Assembly: GCA_963718375.1 (NCBI GenBank)
Contig: CAVQZD010000005.1
Location: 1,296,000-1,359,999 of the forward strand
Direction of reading: 5' to 3'
DNA: 64,000 nucleotides
Origin: RBG-16-64-13 sp963718375
Lineage (GTDB): Bacteria; Actinomycetota; Thermoleophilia; RBG-16-64-13
The first letter of the stretch is position 1. Every line of letters starts with the position of its first letter. The notes under the pieces are model-generated. The model did not search any database. It was not told the origin of the DNA and saw only the letters and a program-made list of their open reading frames with translations. Shown here piece by piece: positions 34,822 to 43,824 of this stretch. A program made the translations under genes and the position numbers.

Positions 34822-35718
34822 CTAGGACTGAAGAGCCCGAGCGATACGACGAAGCTCGTCGTCGTCGTTGAAGGCCACCTCAACCACACCACCCGAGCCT
34901 CTGGTCTTGACCCTGGCTGTGAGTCCGAACAGGCTGGCGAACGACTCCCTGATCTCGTCGACGAGTTGCGCATCGACTGCGGATTCCGGCTTCATGCTCG
35001 CGGGTCTGGCGATTGCGGAGGCGCGTCTGACCTCCTCCTCCACCTGTCTCACCGACCATCCCTTGTCAACGGCCTTACGCGCCAATTGAAGCTGCTTGCC
35101 CTTTTCGGAGAGGCCGAGCAGGGCACGCCCGTGGCCCTCACTAAGCACTCCGCTAGAGAGCGACTCTTGGATCGGCGCCGGCAGATCGAGCAGACGGACT
35201 TTGTTGGCGATGGCCGAGCGGCTCTTGCCCACCCGGGCGGCTAGACTCTCCTGGGTGACGCCCAAGTCCTCCAACAGCACCTTCAGCGCGTAGGCTTCGT
35301 CGACAGGGTTGAGTTCCTGACGGACCACGTTCTCGACCAGAGCGAGCTCAAGGCTCTCGACATCGGTAGCCGTCCGCACGATAGCCGGAATAGCAGTGAA
35401 CCCAGCCTTCTGCGCTGCTCGCCAACGACGCTCGCCGGCGATTATCTCGTAGCCGCCCTCGACAGACCGCACGATAATCGGCTGCACTATCCCTACCGCC
35501 GCGATCGAGGAGGCCAGTTCGTCCAGGGGAGCCGCGTCGATGGCCCGACGCGGTTGACGCGGGTTGCGCCGGATCTGACCGATCGGCAGATCGATCACCC
35601 CGGTGGCACTCGCTTCCGCGTGCTCGTCTGAGATGTCCGGTCCGACAGACGCTCCAGCTTCGCCCTCTTCGCCCAGCAAAGCGGCGAGGCCTCGCCCCAA
35701 TCCCGTCTTCTTAGCCAT
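34822..35718 (-). CDS. parB: Chromosome partitioning protein ParB
   Basis: A 298-residue ParB/Spo0J. The NTP-binding segment is visible as GQIRRNPRQPRR and IIAGERRWRAAQKAG (GERRxRA motif), and the HTH that reads parS lies around LGVTQESLAARVGKSRSAIAN. A C-terminal dimerisation domain follows. The frame opens at 35826, but ATG 35718 (MAKKTGLGRGLAALLG) is the canonical ParB start and overlaps the parA end by 8 bp. A perfect parS lies 3 kb away inside mnmG. Confidence 0.95.
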   Translation of the reverse strand: MAKKTGLGRGLAALLGEEGEAGASVGPDISDEHAEASATGVIDLPIGQIRRNPRQPRRAIDAAPLDELASSIAAVGIVQPIIVRSVEGGYEIIAGERRWRAAQKAGFTAIPAIVRTATDVESLELALVENVVRQELNPVDEAYALKVLLEDLGVTQESLAARVGKSRSAIANKVRLLDLPAPIQESLSSGVLSEGHGRALLGLSEKGKQLQLARKAVDKGWSVRQVEEEVRRASAIARPASMKPESAVDAQLVDEIRESFASLFGLTARVKTRGSGGVVEVAFNDDDELRRIARALQS

Positions 35719-36475
35719 GTTCGACGACCTCCATCGCAAGGTAGAAATAGGCGTCAGAGCCTGCGCAGCTTGGGTCCAAGACCGACACCGGGACTCCGTG
35801 ACTAGGTGCCTCCGCCAGGCGCACATTCCGCGGGACTATGGTCTTGAAGGTGAGTTCGGGAAAGTGCCTGCGTATCTCTTCTTCGACATCTCGCGCGAGC
35901 ATCGTCCGGTTGTCGACCATCGTCAGGGCGAGTCCCGCGATCTTGAGATCCGGGTTCAGCCGTTCCTTCACCGCTGCGATCGTGGACATCAGCTGAGCGA
36001 GTCCCTCCAGCGCGTAGTACTCGGTCTGGACCGGGATCAGCACCTGGTCCGCCGCCACAAGAGCATTCACGGTGAGAAGCCCCAAAGATGGAGGACAATC
36101 CACGAAGATATACCGGTAAGTGGAGCTCGGGCCCCCAGGGTCTTTGAGCGCCTTCTTGAGACGGAACTCCCTATCCTCAAGGTCGGGCAGCAGCACTTCA
36201 GCGCCAGCCATATCCGAGGATGAAGGTACTACATCCAGGCCTTCCACGGCGCAGGTACGCGTGACCTCCGCCACGGTCTTATCGCCCAGCAAGACATCCA
36301 GCATAGCCGGTTCTCCGCTGTGGACGCGTACGCCCAGCCCGTGCGACGCGTTCGCCTGCCCATCCATGTCCACGAGCAGGACCCGCTCCCCCGACTGCGA
36401 AATGCTGGCGGCCAGGTTGATTGCTGTCGTGGTCTTCCCGACGCCGCCCTTCTGATTGGCGATAGCGTAGATCAA
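35711..36475 (-). CDS. parA: Chromosome partitioning ATPase ParA
   Basis: A 254-residue ParA/Soj ATPase. The deviant Walker A motif KGGVGKTTTAINLAAS is at residues 9-24, with DMDGQANASHGLG after it and FVDCPPSLGLLTVNAL (Walker B). It starts at a TTG with AGGAGAGG upstream. Together with ParB and parS it segregates the origin region. Confidence 0.95.
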   Translation of the reverse strand: MIYAIANQKGGVGKTTTAINLAASISQSGERVLLVDMDGQANASHGLGVRVHSGEPAMLDVLLGDKTVAEVTRTCAVEGLDVVPSSSDMAGAEVLLPDLEDREFRLKKALKDPGGPSSTYRYIFVDCPPSLGLLTVNALVAADQVLIPVQTEYYALEGLAQLMSTIAAVKERLNPDLKIAGLALTMVDNRTMLARDVEEEIRRHFPELTFKTIVPRNVRLAEAPSHGVPVSVLDPSCAGSDAYFYLAMEVVEHG

Positions 36476-36505
36476 GGTACTGCCTCTCCTGTCGGCTCAG
36501 CTGCT

Positions 36506-37207
36506 CTACTGCCCAAGAGGCCGCTTCTGCGGCACTCCTGCTCGACGGGGATACGTCGCGGGCGTCGCCTTCGTCTTCTTGGCGACATAGACCATCCGGT
36601 CCCGTGCGCCTGCGAAGGGATGCAGTCGGATCGCGTCCATGCCCTCGGCACCAAGTATACCCAGGGCGGTAACTGAGTGGGTGCGCTCTTGGTTTGATAT
36701 GACGCCTTTCATTGCGACCATGTGTCCACCCAGCCGGACCAGGGGCAACGAGTACTCGGCCACCACCGGCAGAGACGCCACAGCCCTGGAAACCACCACA
36801 TCGTACGCTTCTCTGGCCTGGGTCCTGGCCAGATCCTCGGCACGCAAGCAACGTACCTGCACGTTTGGCAGTTCAAGAGCGGTTGCGGCGCGAGCTGTGT
36901 ACTCACATTTCTTGCCGATGGAATCGACGGCCGTCACTTCGCTCCCGGGCAAAGCCAAGGCAAGCATCAGCGCGGGCAGGCCCCCACCAGAGCCCACGTC
37001 CGCGATAGACGCGGCTGAGCGGACCATGGGGAGTTCGAGGAGCGAAAGCGAATCAAGGAAGTGGACCCGTTCGATCTCTGCCGGGTCCTTGATCCCTGTG
37101 ATGTTGAGAGGGGCCTCCAATATGAGGTCACCTAGCGAGGCGAGCCGTGATTGCGCGAGTTCGTCCAGCCCGTATCTCGCATAGTCCTCTCCGTGAGCCA
37201 ACTTCAT
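36506..37207 (-). CDS. rsmG: 16S rRNA (guanine527-N7)-methyltransferase RsmG
   Basis: A 233-residue SAM-dependent methyltransferase (GidB). The SAM site is in SIADVGSGGGLPALMLAL, followed by VTAVDSIGKKCEY, and VVSRAVASLPVV is a family block. HFLDSLSLL precedes the SAM site as expected. The C-terminus has a basic Lys/Arg-rich tail. Its ATG overlaps the mnmG stop (ATGA). Confidence 0.94.
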   Translation of the reverse strand: MKLAHGEDYARYGLDELAQSRLASLGDLILEAPLNITGIKDPAEIERVHFLDSLSLLELPMVRSAASIADVGSGGGLPALMLALALPGSEVTAVDSIGKKCEYTARAATALELPNVQVRCLRAEDLARTQAREAYDVVVSRAVASLPVVAEYSLPLVRLGGHMVAMKGVISNQERTHSVTALGILGAEGMDAIRLHPFAGARDRMVYVAKKTKATPATYPRRAGVPQKRPLGQ

Positions 37208-39135
37208 GCGGTGCTCGACTTTTGGTTGTCGCGTGGCTGCACAAGCCCGACGGCGATACCGGCCCTTCTATCACGATGAAGATGCACCAATAGTATGGAC
37301 ATGTCTGCGGGGGAGACACCTGGGATGCGTGACGCTTGGCCTACCGTACACGGGCGGATGCGAGCGAGCTTGTCCTTGGCTTCGTGGGTGAGCCCGGTCA
37401 GGCCCTCGTAGTCGAATCCAGGCGCTATCGGCAGGGTCTCAGTGGCACGGCGCTTCTTGATGTGCACCAGTTGCCGCCTGATGTACCCGTCATATCGCGC
37501 TTGCAGGTCCAACTGCTCGCTGACTTCCGGGGTCACTCCATTGAAGCGCTCTCTGTCCTTAAGGTCCATGAGTTCGATCAAATGCTCGAAAGTCACCTGC
37601 GGCCTGCGAAGCACCTTCGCGGCGCTCTGCACTTCCTCCAACGGGTCGGTCCCCAGGGCCCGGAGCGCCACGGCGGTCGCTTCTTCCGGATGAATGGAGA
37701 CCTGCTCGAGCACTTCTTGGTACACGGCGACCATGCGCGTCTTCTCCTCCACAGTGGCCAGACGTTCGCCACTCACCAGTCCCAGGGAGTGGCCCAGCGC
37801 AGAGAGGCGCAGAGAGGCGTTGTCGTGACGGAGAAGCAGTCGGTGCTCGGCCCGCGAGGTGAACATCCGATATGGTTCGTCCACGCCCTTCGTGACCAAG
37901 TCGTCGATCAACACGCCGATGTATGCCTGGTCACGCCCTAGGATGAAGGGCGCTTCGTCTTGCGAGTAGAGTGCCGCGTTGATGCCGGCCATCAGCCCCT
38001 GCGCAGCAGCCTCCTCATAGCCGGAGGTGCCGTTGATCTGGCCGCAACTGAACAGACCCGAGACGGCCTTGGACTGCAGACTGAGCGAGAGTTGCTGGGG
38101 GGGAAGATAGTCGTATTCCACTGCATATCCGGGGCGCACCAACCGCGCCCCCTCCAGACCGGGAGTAGCCTGAATGATCTGCTCCTGGACGAATACCGGA
38201 AGACTCGTGGTCAAGCCCTGGAGGTACATCTCCTTGGTGGTCACTCCCTCAGGCTCCACGAAGACCGGGTGGCTATCCCGCTCGGGGAAGTTGATGAGCT
38301 TGCGGTCGATCGACGGACAGTACCGCGGACCCTTGCCACTCACTGAGCCACTCTTGAGTGGACTGAGATGCAGGTGTCTGGACACCACGTCGTGAGTCTT
38401 GGCGGTCGTGCGTGTGAGATAGCAGGGCAACTGACGGCGGCGAGCCGGCATTTCCCAGTGCGAGAAGTGAGCTGGAGATGCATCCCCATCCTGGCGCCGC
38501 ATGCGCTCCGGGTCGATGGTGGTGCCATCTATGCGTGGGGGCGTGGCAGTCTGAAAGCGTGCGAGCTCTAGGCCCAGACCCTCGAGACACGCCGAGAGTC
38601 TTAGGGCCGGCAGCTCTCCGACCCTGCCCGCGGCGTAGCTGCGGTCACCGACAACGACCTTGCCCCGCAAGAAGGTCCCCGTGGCCAACACCGCCGCCCG
38701 GCACGCCAGGCGACGGCCGTCACTCAGGCGGACCGCCGTGATTGTTTCACGTGAAACATCCAGCGCTTCGGCCTCCCCTTCTAGCAGGTCAAGACCGGGG
38801 GTGCGCCGGAGGGCCACTTTCATCCAATCCTCATAGAGCCTCTTGTCGGTCTGCGCTCGAAGCGCACGCACCGCCGGACCCTTGGATGTGTTCAGCATCT
38901 TCATCTGGATGAAGGCCCGGTCGGTATTGCGCCCTTGTTCACCCCCTAGCGCATCTACCTCTCTGGTCAGCTGACCCTTCCCCACTCCGCCCACCGCCGG
39001 GTTGCACGGCATCAAAGCTATGTTGTCCAGATGAAGGGTGATGAGCGCAGTACGACGCCCCATCCTTGCAGCAGCCAGTGCCGCCTCACAACCGGCGTGG
39101 CCTCCACCGATCACCACTACGTCATACCGAGACAT
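37204..39135 (-). CDS. mnmG: tRNA uridine-5-carboxymethylaminomethyl(34) synthesis protein MnmG
   Basis: A 643-residue FAD enzyme that with MnmE installs the cmnm5 group on U34 of tRNA. The FAD site is VVVIGGGHAGCEAALAAARM near residue 6. ALMPCNPAVGGVGKGQLTRE, PRYCPSIDRK and FSCGQINGTSGYEEAAAQGL are signature blocks, and a C-terminal helical tRNA-binding domain follows. The frame opens at 39159, but ATG 39135 gives the normal N-terminus and avoids overlapping the upstream gene. A perfect parS lies within the codons around VSRETI. Confidence 0.95.
   Translation of the reverse strand: MSRYDVVVIGGGHAGCEAALAAARMGRRTALITLHLDNIALMPCNPAVGGVGKGQLTREVDALGGEQGRNTDRAFIQMKMLNTSKGPAVRALRAQTDKRLYEDWMKVALRRTPGLDLLEGEAEALDVSRETITAVRLSDGRRLACRAAVLATGTFLRGKVVVGDRSYAAGRVGELPALRLSACLEGLGLELARFQTATPPRIDGTTIDPERMRRQDGDASPAHFSHWEMPARRRQLPCYLTRTTAKTHDVVSRHLHLSPLKSGSVSGKGPRYCPSIDRKLINFPERDSHPVFVEPEGVTTKEMYLQGLTTSLPVFVQEQIIQATPGLEGARLVRPGYAVEYDYLPPQQLSLSLQSKAVSGLFSCGQINGTSGYEEAAAQGLMAGINAALYSQDEAPFILGRDQAYIGVLIDDLVTKGVDEPYRMFTSRAEHRLLLRHDNASLRLSALGHSLGLVSGERLATVEEKTRMVAVYQEVLEQVSIHPEEATAVALRALGTDPLEEVQSAAKVLRRPQVTFEHLIELMDLKDRERFNGVTPEVSEQLDLQARYDGYIRRQLVHIKKRRATETLPIAPGFDYEGLTGLTHEAKDKLARIRPCTVGQASRIPGVSPADMSILLVHLHRDRRAGIAVGLVQPRDNQKSSTA
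38743..38758. promoter_or_regulatory. parS centromere site inside mnmG
   Basis: TGTTTCACGTGAAACA is a perfect 16-bp palindrome identical to the widely conserved bacterial parS core bound by ParB/Spo0J. It lies within the mnmG coding sequence, 3 kb from parB and about 6-9 kb from the putative origin. I found no second perfect copy in the window. Confidence 0.93.
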
Positions 39136-39139
39136 CGTC

Positions 39140-40363
39140 CTACCCACGTGCCCCACCAAACAACAAGACCCGCGCCACGGCTAGGCCCGTCGATATACCC
39201 GCCTCCAAGCTCTCGACGTACTCCTTGGCCCCGGCAGTCCTTCCGGTGATCCACACCGGTACGGGCTCCTTGCGTCCCATGACGCTGCCCGTCTCATCGA
39301 CGTTCGCCACCGCGAGTCCACTCGCCATGTGACCGGGCCTTATCATCACCCCGAGTACAAGACCCGTCCTGGTGCGTCCTTCAGCCTCATCGCTCAGTTG
39401 CCCCGCGTACTCCGGCGCGACTGCCAGCTGTCCCGTCGCGATCCCATCCGGTAGCGCCACTACGACCCGCGAGCCGCCCTCCCCGTCTTCGGTCCATACC
39501 TCTCGAGCCCACAGCTCGTCCTCATCGTATGGCGATGGGGGCCCCTCCGCACCCACCCCCAGCGGCGACTTCCTTGCTCTCTCCAGCTGGACCGCCTCTA
39601 GTCCGCGGCGGCTAGGTAGCCCGCGCCGATTCCTCTGCGGTCCCGGTCCGCGCCCCGTCCCCTCGCTTCCTCCGAGTGCACCCCCCCGGTAGGTCGGCCC
39701 CGCCCCGACGCCAGCGTACACCAACTCGGCACCCATTCCGCGCAGGCATGATTCCAGCCCGCCCGCGCGCGACGTACCATGCTTGTCCGCACCGGCTCCC
39801 GCATTCTCGCGATGCGCGCCCCCCTGAGGCGCCGGGTCGCTCAGCCCCAACCCTACCGCGACCACCGCCGCGTCGCATTCAAAGGTCTCCCCGAACGCGG
39901 TCTCCACCTCCACCGCGCCGCGGACCACCCCATGCGCGGGTCCGCGGCAGTCCGACCCCACCTTCAGACCCACCACCAGACCCTGCCTCAGCGTCAGACC
40001 CTCCACGCTCTCGAGCGCTTGCTTCATCCCTATGCTCAGAAGTCGCCTGTCCACCAGACTCAGCCCGCCGTCAGCAGAACGGAGCATTGCCGCCGCCCAG
40101 GCCTCCTGCACCGCGTGGGGCAGGCCACTCACAGCACGTGTCAACCTTGCTGCCCCGGCACCGGCGTCCCGCACTTCTGGGCCAAAGGAAGGCTCACACA
40201 CATGATCCAGCGCCGCACTCACAAGCGTCACTTCCGCCCCCGCTTCCGCGAGCACCGCCGCACAGGCGCACCCCGCCACCCCGGCACCGATAACGACGAC
40301 CCGGCGACCCGGGCGCCCGTGCACCGCGTCAGCCAGTGCGCTCATACCCGCCACTCGGGCCAT
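39140..40363 (-). CDS. FAD-dependent protein of the MnmG/TrmFO family (function unknown)
   Basis: A 407-residue protein starting with a Rossmann dinucleotide fold (VVVIGAGVAGCACAAVLAEA near residue 22) and ending with ITGRTAGAKEYVESLEAGIS near residue 375. That ending parallels the GQITGVEGYVES segment of TrmFO and the GQINGTSGYEE segment of MnmG. A Gly/Arg-rich low-complexity stretch near 205-260 replaces part of the middle. It has no MnmG-type C-terminal helical domain, and the MnmG blocks in between are absent. The start is a plausible ATG 2 bp after the mnmE stop. It may be a third member of the MnmE-MnmG module, or a diverged paralogue. Confidence 0.6.
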   Translation of the reverse strand: MARVAGMSALADAVHGRPGRRVVVIGAGVAGCACAAVLAEAGAEVTLVSAALDHVCEPSFGPEVRDAGAGAARLTRAVSGLPHAVQEAWAAAMLRSADGGLSLVDRRLLSIGMKQALESVEGLTLRQGLVVGLKVGSDCRGPAHGVVRGAVEVETAFGETFECDAAVVAVGLGLSDPAPQGGAHRENAGAGADKHGTSRAGGLESCLRGMGAELVYAGVGAGPTYRGGALGGSEGTGRGPGPQRNRRGLPSRRGLEAVQLERARKSPLGVGAEGPPSPYDEDELWAREVWTEDGEGGSRVVVALPDGIATGQLAVAPEYAGQLSDEAEGRTRTGLVLGVMIRPGHMASGLAVANVDETGSVMGRKEPVPVWITGRTAGAKEYVESLEAGISTGLAVARVLLFGGARG

Positions 40364-40365
40364 CG

Positions 40366-41844
40366 CTACTTACCAAGACAAAAGCGTCCGAAAATCTCGT
40401 CAAGAAGGTCCGCACTCAGATCCTCTCCAGTGATGCGACCTATGGCCTCCGCCGCCGCCCTGACATCGTCCGCTACCAACTCTTCTCCTACACCCTCGCC
40501 CGCGGCCGCAAGCGCTCGCTCCACGCACATCGTGGCTTCCGCCACCAGGTCCCTCTGGCGCTCACTCACCAGTATCGGCTCGTCCAGTTCCACCGCGCCC
40601 CCGGTCACGATCGCCCCGATGAGCTCGCGCAGATCTTCAATACCATCTCCCGTGAGAGCGGACACCTCTCTCGCCCAGACCTTCTCGCTGTCTGCGCACT
40701 CTAGCCAAGAGCCGCTTCCCCCAGGAGCCCCACCCGCGGCAGCGCTCATCTCCTCGAACGCGCGACTGCCGGCCCCCACCAGGTCCGCCTTGTTGCCGAC
40801 CAGCACGCACGGACGCCCGCCGGCCAGCTCTGTCAACTCTGCCCCTCCATCGCGATCCGTGTCCGCCAGATCGATGACCGCCAATACCAGGTCGCACGCC
40901 TGCAGGGCCTGCAGGGAACGCTCTATACCCATCCGTTCCACACCCTCTCCGTTCGACCTCAGACCGGCCGTGTCGACCAAACGGATCAAGACGCCCGCTA
41001 TCTCGAGCTGTTCCTCCACCGTGTCCCGCGTCGTGCCCGGCACGTCCGAGACGATAGCTCTCTCCCTCAACGCAAGCGCATTCAGCAGAGAGCTCTTGCC
41101 AGCGTTGGGCTTCCCCACGATGGCCACTTTAACCCCATGCTCGAGCGCGCTCCCCAGAAGAGCCGTCGCGCACAGCTCTCTTAGCCTGCCGCGCACGCGC
41201 TCAAGCGCCTCCATGGTCGACCCCCAGTCGACCTCATCCACGTCCTCGTCACTGAAGTCCACGCAGGCCTCGATGCCTGCCAAGATCGTCACCAGGTCCC
41301 CCCGCAGGAGACTGAGGCGTCGAGAGAGCCCGCCGCCCAGTTGTTGTAGAGAAGCGCGCAGAGCACCCCGGCTGCGCGCAGCAACCACCGCAGCCACGCT
41401 CTCCGCCTGGGCCAGATCGATCCTTCCGTTCATGAACGCGCGACGAGTGAACTCTCCGGGTTCAGCGATTCGCGCCCCCAGACCGACCAGCACCTGCAGG
41501 ACGCCTCGGACCGCCAGCACCCCTCCATGGCAATGGATCTCGACCACGTCTTCCCTGGTATAGGACCGAGGCGCCCGCATCACCCCGACCAGGACCTCAT
41601 CCACGATCTGTCCACTATCCGGGCCCACGACGTGGCCATAGGTCAGAGAAAAGGTCTGCGCCGACCGAATATCGTCGCCCGCATGTGTCTTGAACGTCCC
41701 GGCCGCGATGGCTATGGCCTCCGGGCCGCTCATCCTGACTATGCCGATCGCCCCAGATCCCGCGGCCGTGGAGATGGCCACGATAGTGTCGCCCTCCTCA
41801 GACACCCCCGCGTCCACACCGATGACCTCCGGAGGCAACCCCAC
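40366..41844 (-). CDS. mnmE: tRNA modification GTPase MnmE
   Basis: A 492-residue GTPase that works with MnmG on U34. The N-terminal formyl-THF-binding domain starts DTIVAISTAAGSGAIGIVRM. The G domain has VAIVGKPNAGKSSLLNAL, DVPGTTRDTVEE, DTAGLR and GNKAD. The C-terminus is FGRFCLGK, the invariant C-x-GK ending. The start is either GTG 41844 or the downstream GTG 41817, which has CGGAGG upstream; both lie before the conserved domain. Confidence 0.95.
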   Translation of the reverse strand: MGLPPEVIGVDAGVSEEGDTIVAISTAAGSGAIGIVRMSGPEAIAIAAGTFKTHAGDDIRSAQTFSLTYGHVVGPDSGQIVDEVLVGVMRAPRSYTREDVVEIHCHGGVLAVRGVLQVLVGLGARIAEPGEFTRRAFMNGRIDLAQAESVAAVVAARSRGALRASLQQLGGGLSRRLSLLRGDLVTILAGIEACVDFSDEDVDEVDWGSTMEALERVRGRLRELCATALLGSALEHGVKVAIVGKPNAGKSSLLNALALRERAIVSDVPGTTRDTVEEQLEIAGVLIRLVDTAGLRSNGEGVERMGIERSLQALQACDLVLAVIDLADTDRDGGAELTELAGGRPCVLVGNKADLVGAGSRAFEEMSAAAGGAPGGSGSWLECADSEKVWAREVSALTGDGIEDLRELIGAIVTGGAVELDEPILVSERQRDLVAEATMCVERALAAAGEGVGEELVADDVRAAAEAIGRITGEDLSADLLDEIFGRFCLGK

Positions 41845-41853
41845 CTTGCTACC

Positions 41854-42672
41854 TCATGGGGCCGGGGAGATGACCACCGCCCGATTCGGTTCCCGACCCT
41901 CGCTGGCCGTCGTAACATCGTCCCTGTCTTTGAGCACAACGTGGACGATCTTCCGCTCGGCCGACGTCATCGGGTTGAGCTGGCCGGGCCGGCCTCGCTT
42001 GGCTACCTCGTCGGCCTTGCGAACGGCCACCCGCTCGATCTGATTGCGGCGTCTGGCTTTGTAGCCCTCAGCGTCGACGTCCACGTGCTTGCGAGGGCCT
42101 CCGCCTGGGAAGGCCGCGATGCCCGCTAGGTACTCCAACGCGTCCAGCGTCTGTCCGCGCCGACCTATCAGTATCCCGAGATCGTCTCCGCTGATGTCCA
42201 CCGATATCTCGTCCTCGTTCTCGGTGATCTTGATGTGCGTCTTGAGGCCCATGCTCCACAGGACCCGTTCCACGAAGTAGCGCAGTCGAGTGGCGACCGG
42301 CTTGTCCAAAGCCATGTCGTCTTCGGAGCCCTGGTAGGCGCCAGCCCACTCTTCGTCAGCCCCGTATGAGTCCTGTTCGTCCTCGTCCGAATACTCATCT
42401 CCAAGCAGCTCACCCGGCTGCGCGTCCTTCTCGGGGCCGTAGAAGTCGAACTCATCCCCCACCAGAGCGACTTCTACAACAGCGTCCACAGCACCCACGC
42501 CCATGAACCCTTCTTCGGGCGGGATGACGATGGTCAGCTCGTACTGGTCTTCCTCCAGCTCACCCGGAGCAAAGTCGAGTTCAGCAAGCGCGCGCTGGGT
42601 GGCGAGTTCCACCGTGCGCCCACTCGCCCGTGCTACTTGTTGTCTTGCCCTCTTCTCATTGCCTGATGGCAC
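41854..42672 (-). CDS. jag: Jag-type RNA-binding protein (KH and R3H domains)
   Basis: A 272-residue Jag/KhpB homologue. An N-terminal Jag_N-like part and a strongly acidic linker (about residues 80-115, rich in Asp and Glu) precede the KH domain, which includes DDLGILIGRRGQTLDALEYL (near 165), and the C-terminal R3H domain (MTSAERKIVHVVLKDRDDV). Jag proteins bind RNA and affect cell elongation and division. It starts at a GTG with GGAGGGG upstream, 18 bp after yidC, the usual partner gene. Confidence 0.9.
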   Translation of the reverse strand: MPSGNEKRARQQVARASGRTVELATQRALAELDFAPGELEEDQYELTIVIPPEEGFMGVGAVDAVVEVALVGDEFDFYGPEKDAQPGELLGDEYSDEDEQDSYGADEEWAGAYQGSEDDMALDKPVATRLRYFVERVLWSMGLKTHIKITENEDEISVDISGDDLGILIGRRGQTLDALEYLAGIAAFPGGGPRKHVDVDAEGYKARRRNQIERVAVRKADEVAKRGRPGQLNPMTSAERKIVHVVLKDRDDVTTASEGREPNRAVVISPAP

Positions 42673-42690
42673 TGTTCACCCCTCCGCGAT

Positions 42691-43527
42691 CTACCGGCGC
42701 TTGTTCGACCGCTTGCCACTTGGTCCTGACTTCTTCGGCTGGGGACTCTTGCCCGGAGCAACCTCCGTCGTCTTCGCGGTATCCGAGGTCCGTCCTCCGC
42801 CCTTGCCCTTTGCGGCCTTGGCGGCGGCTAGGGCCTTGTCCTTTTCAAGCACTGCTTGGGCGGCTACGGGCACCGGCATCACCTTTTCGGCGACGTACTG
42901 CTGCGCCACACTCCACAGGTTCGTCGTGAGCCAGTACAGCATCAGTCCAGCCGGCCATTTGTATATGTAGCTCATGAGGCCGAACAAGAGCGGCATGGCG
43001 AAGGCGATATTGCGCTGCTGCCCCGAGCTCTTGCGGCTCATCTGCCATGACGAGGCAAACTGGCTGGCCATGTACGCCAACAGCAGCAACAGATTGAACT
43101 TGGTGATGTCCGCTATCCAAAGCCAGGAAACCGGCTCCGCGTGCCATACCGTGGAGAACGCTCCCGCGTTGATGTAATCGTTGACCGACCCTTGGTCTCT
43201 TAGCATGTAGTAGAGGCCCAAGAAGACAGGGAGTTGGAGTAACAGCGGCAGACAGGACCCGAAGGGGCTCACCTTGTTCTCCCGGTAGAACTCCATCACC
43301 TTCTGGTTCATTACTTCGCGGTCGTCTTTGTACTTCTCCTGAAGCAGCTTGATGTGTGGCTGCAGCGCCTGCATCGCTCTCATGCTCTTGATCTGGCGCC
43401 ACGTGAGAGGGATGAGGGCGATGCGGATGATCACAGTCAAGACGACGATGGCCCAGGACCAACTGATGCCCAGCGTCTCTTGCAGGAACTCAAGGATAGT
43501 GAAGAAGAAGTTGCTTAGAGCCGACAT
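42691..43527 (-). CDS. yidC: Membrane protein insertase YidC
   Basis: A 278-residue YidC/Oxa1/SpoIIIJ insertase of the short type without the large periplasmic P1 domain. Hydrophobic segments are near residues 20-40, 97-115, 143-160 and 175-215. The first has WSWAIVVLTVIIRIALIPLT with the conserved hydrophilic-groove Arg, and GSCLPLLLQLPVFLGLYYML is a family block. The tail is Lys/Arg rich and likely contacts the ribosome. It starts 3 bp after yidD. Confidence 0.94.
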   Translation of the reverse strand: MSALSNFFFTILEFLQETLGISWSWAIVVLTVIIRIALIPLTWRQIKSMRAMQALQPHIKLLQEKYKDDREVMNQKVMEFYRENKVSPFGSCLPLLLQLPVFLGLYYMLRDQGSVNDYINAGAFSTVWHAEPVSWLWIADITKFNLLLLLAYMASQFASSWQMSRKSSGQQRNIAFAMPLLFGLMSYIYKWPAGLMLYWLTTNLWSVAQQYVAEKVMPVPVAAQAVLEKDKALAAAKAAKGKGGGRTSDTAKTTEVAPGKSPQPKKSGPSGKRSNKRR

Positions 43528-43530
43528 GAT

Positions 43531-43824
43531 CTAAGCGGCCCTGCCATTCACTCTATAGGCAGCGCCGCCGCGGCGCCGCCCGAAGACCGTCTGCCTCTCG
43601 ACCGGGTCGTAGCCGCCGTAGCTCATCGGGTTGCAGCGCAGAACCCGCCAGGCCGCCAGTACCGCGCCCCGCAACACTCCGAACTCCCGCAGGGCTTCGA
43701 TCGCGTACTGTGAACACGACGGGTGGTACTTGCAGGAGCTTGGCAGCAAAGGTGACAACACCTTCTGGTATCCCCGCACCACGAGGATCAGCAAGAACGC
43801 GACCGGATTAGAGCGACGCTTCAC
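43531..43824 (-). CDS. yidD: Membrane protein insertion efficiency factor YidD
   Basis: A 97-residue YidD. LVVRGYQKVLSPLLPSSCKY near the start, HPSCSQYAIEALREFG next, and RVLRCNPMSYGGYDPV are all signature segments with conserved Cys residues. The frame is open back to 43989 inside rnpA, but the GTG at 43824 overlaps the rnpA stop (GTGA) and gives a normal length. It lies between rnpA and yidC, the standard position. Confidence 0.93.
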   Translation of the reverse strand: MKRRSNPVAFLLILVVRGYQKVLSPLLPSSCKYHPSCSQYAIEALREFGVLRGAVLAAWRVLRCNPMSYGGYDPVERQTVFGRRRGGAAYRVNGRAA

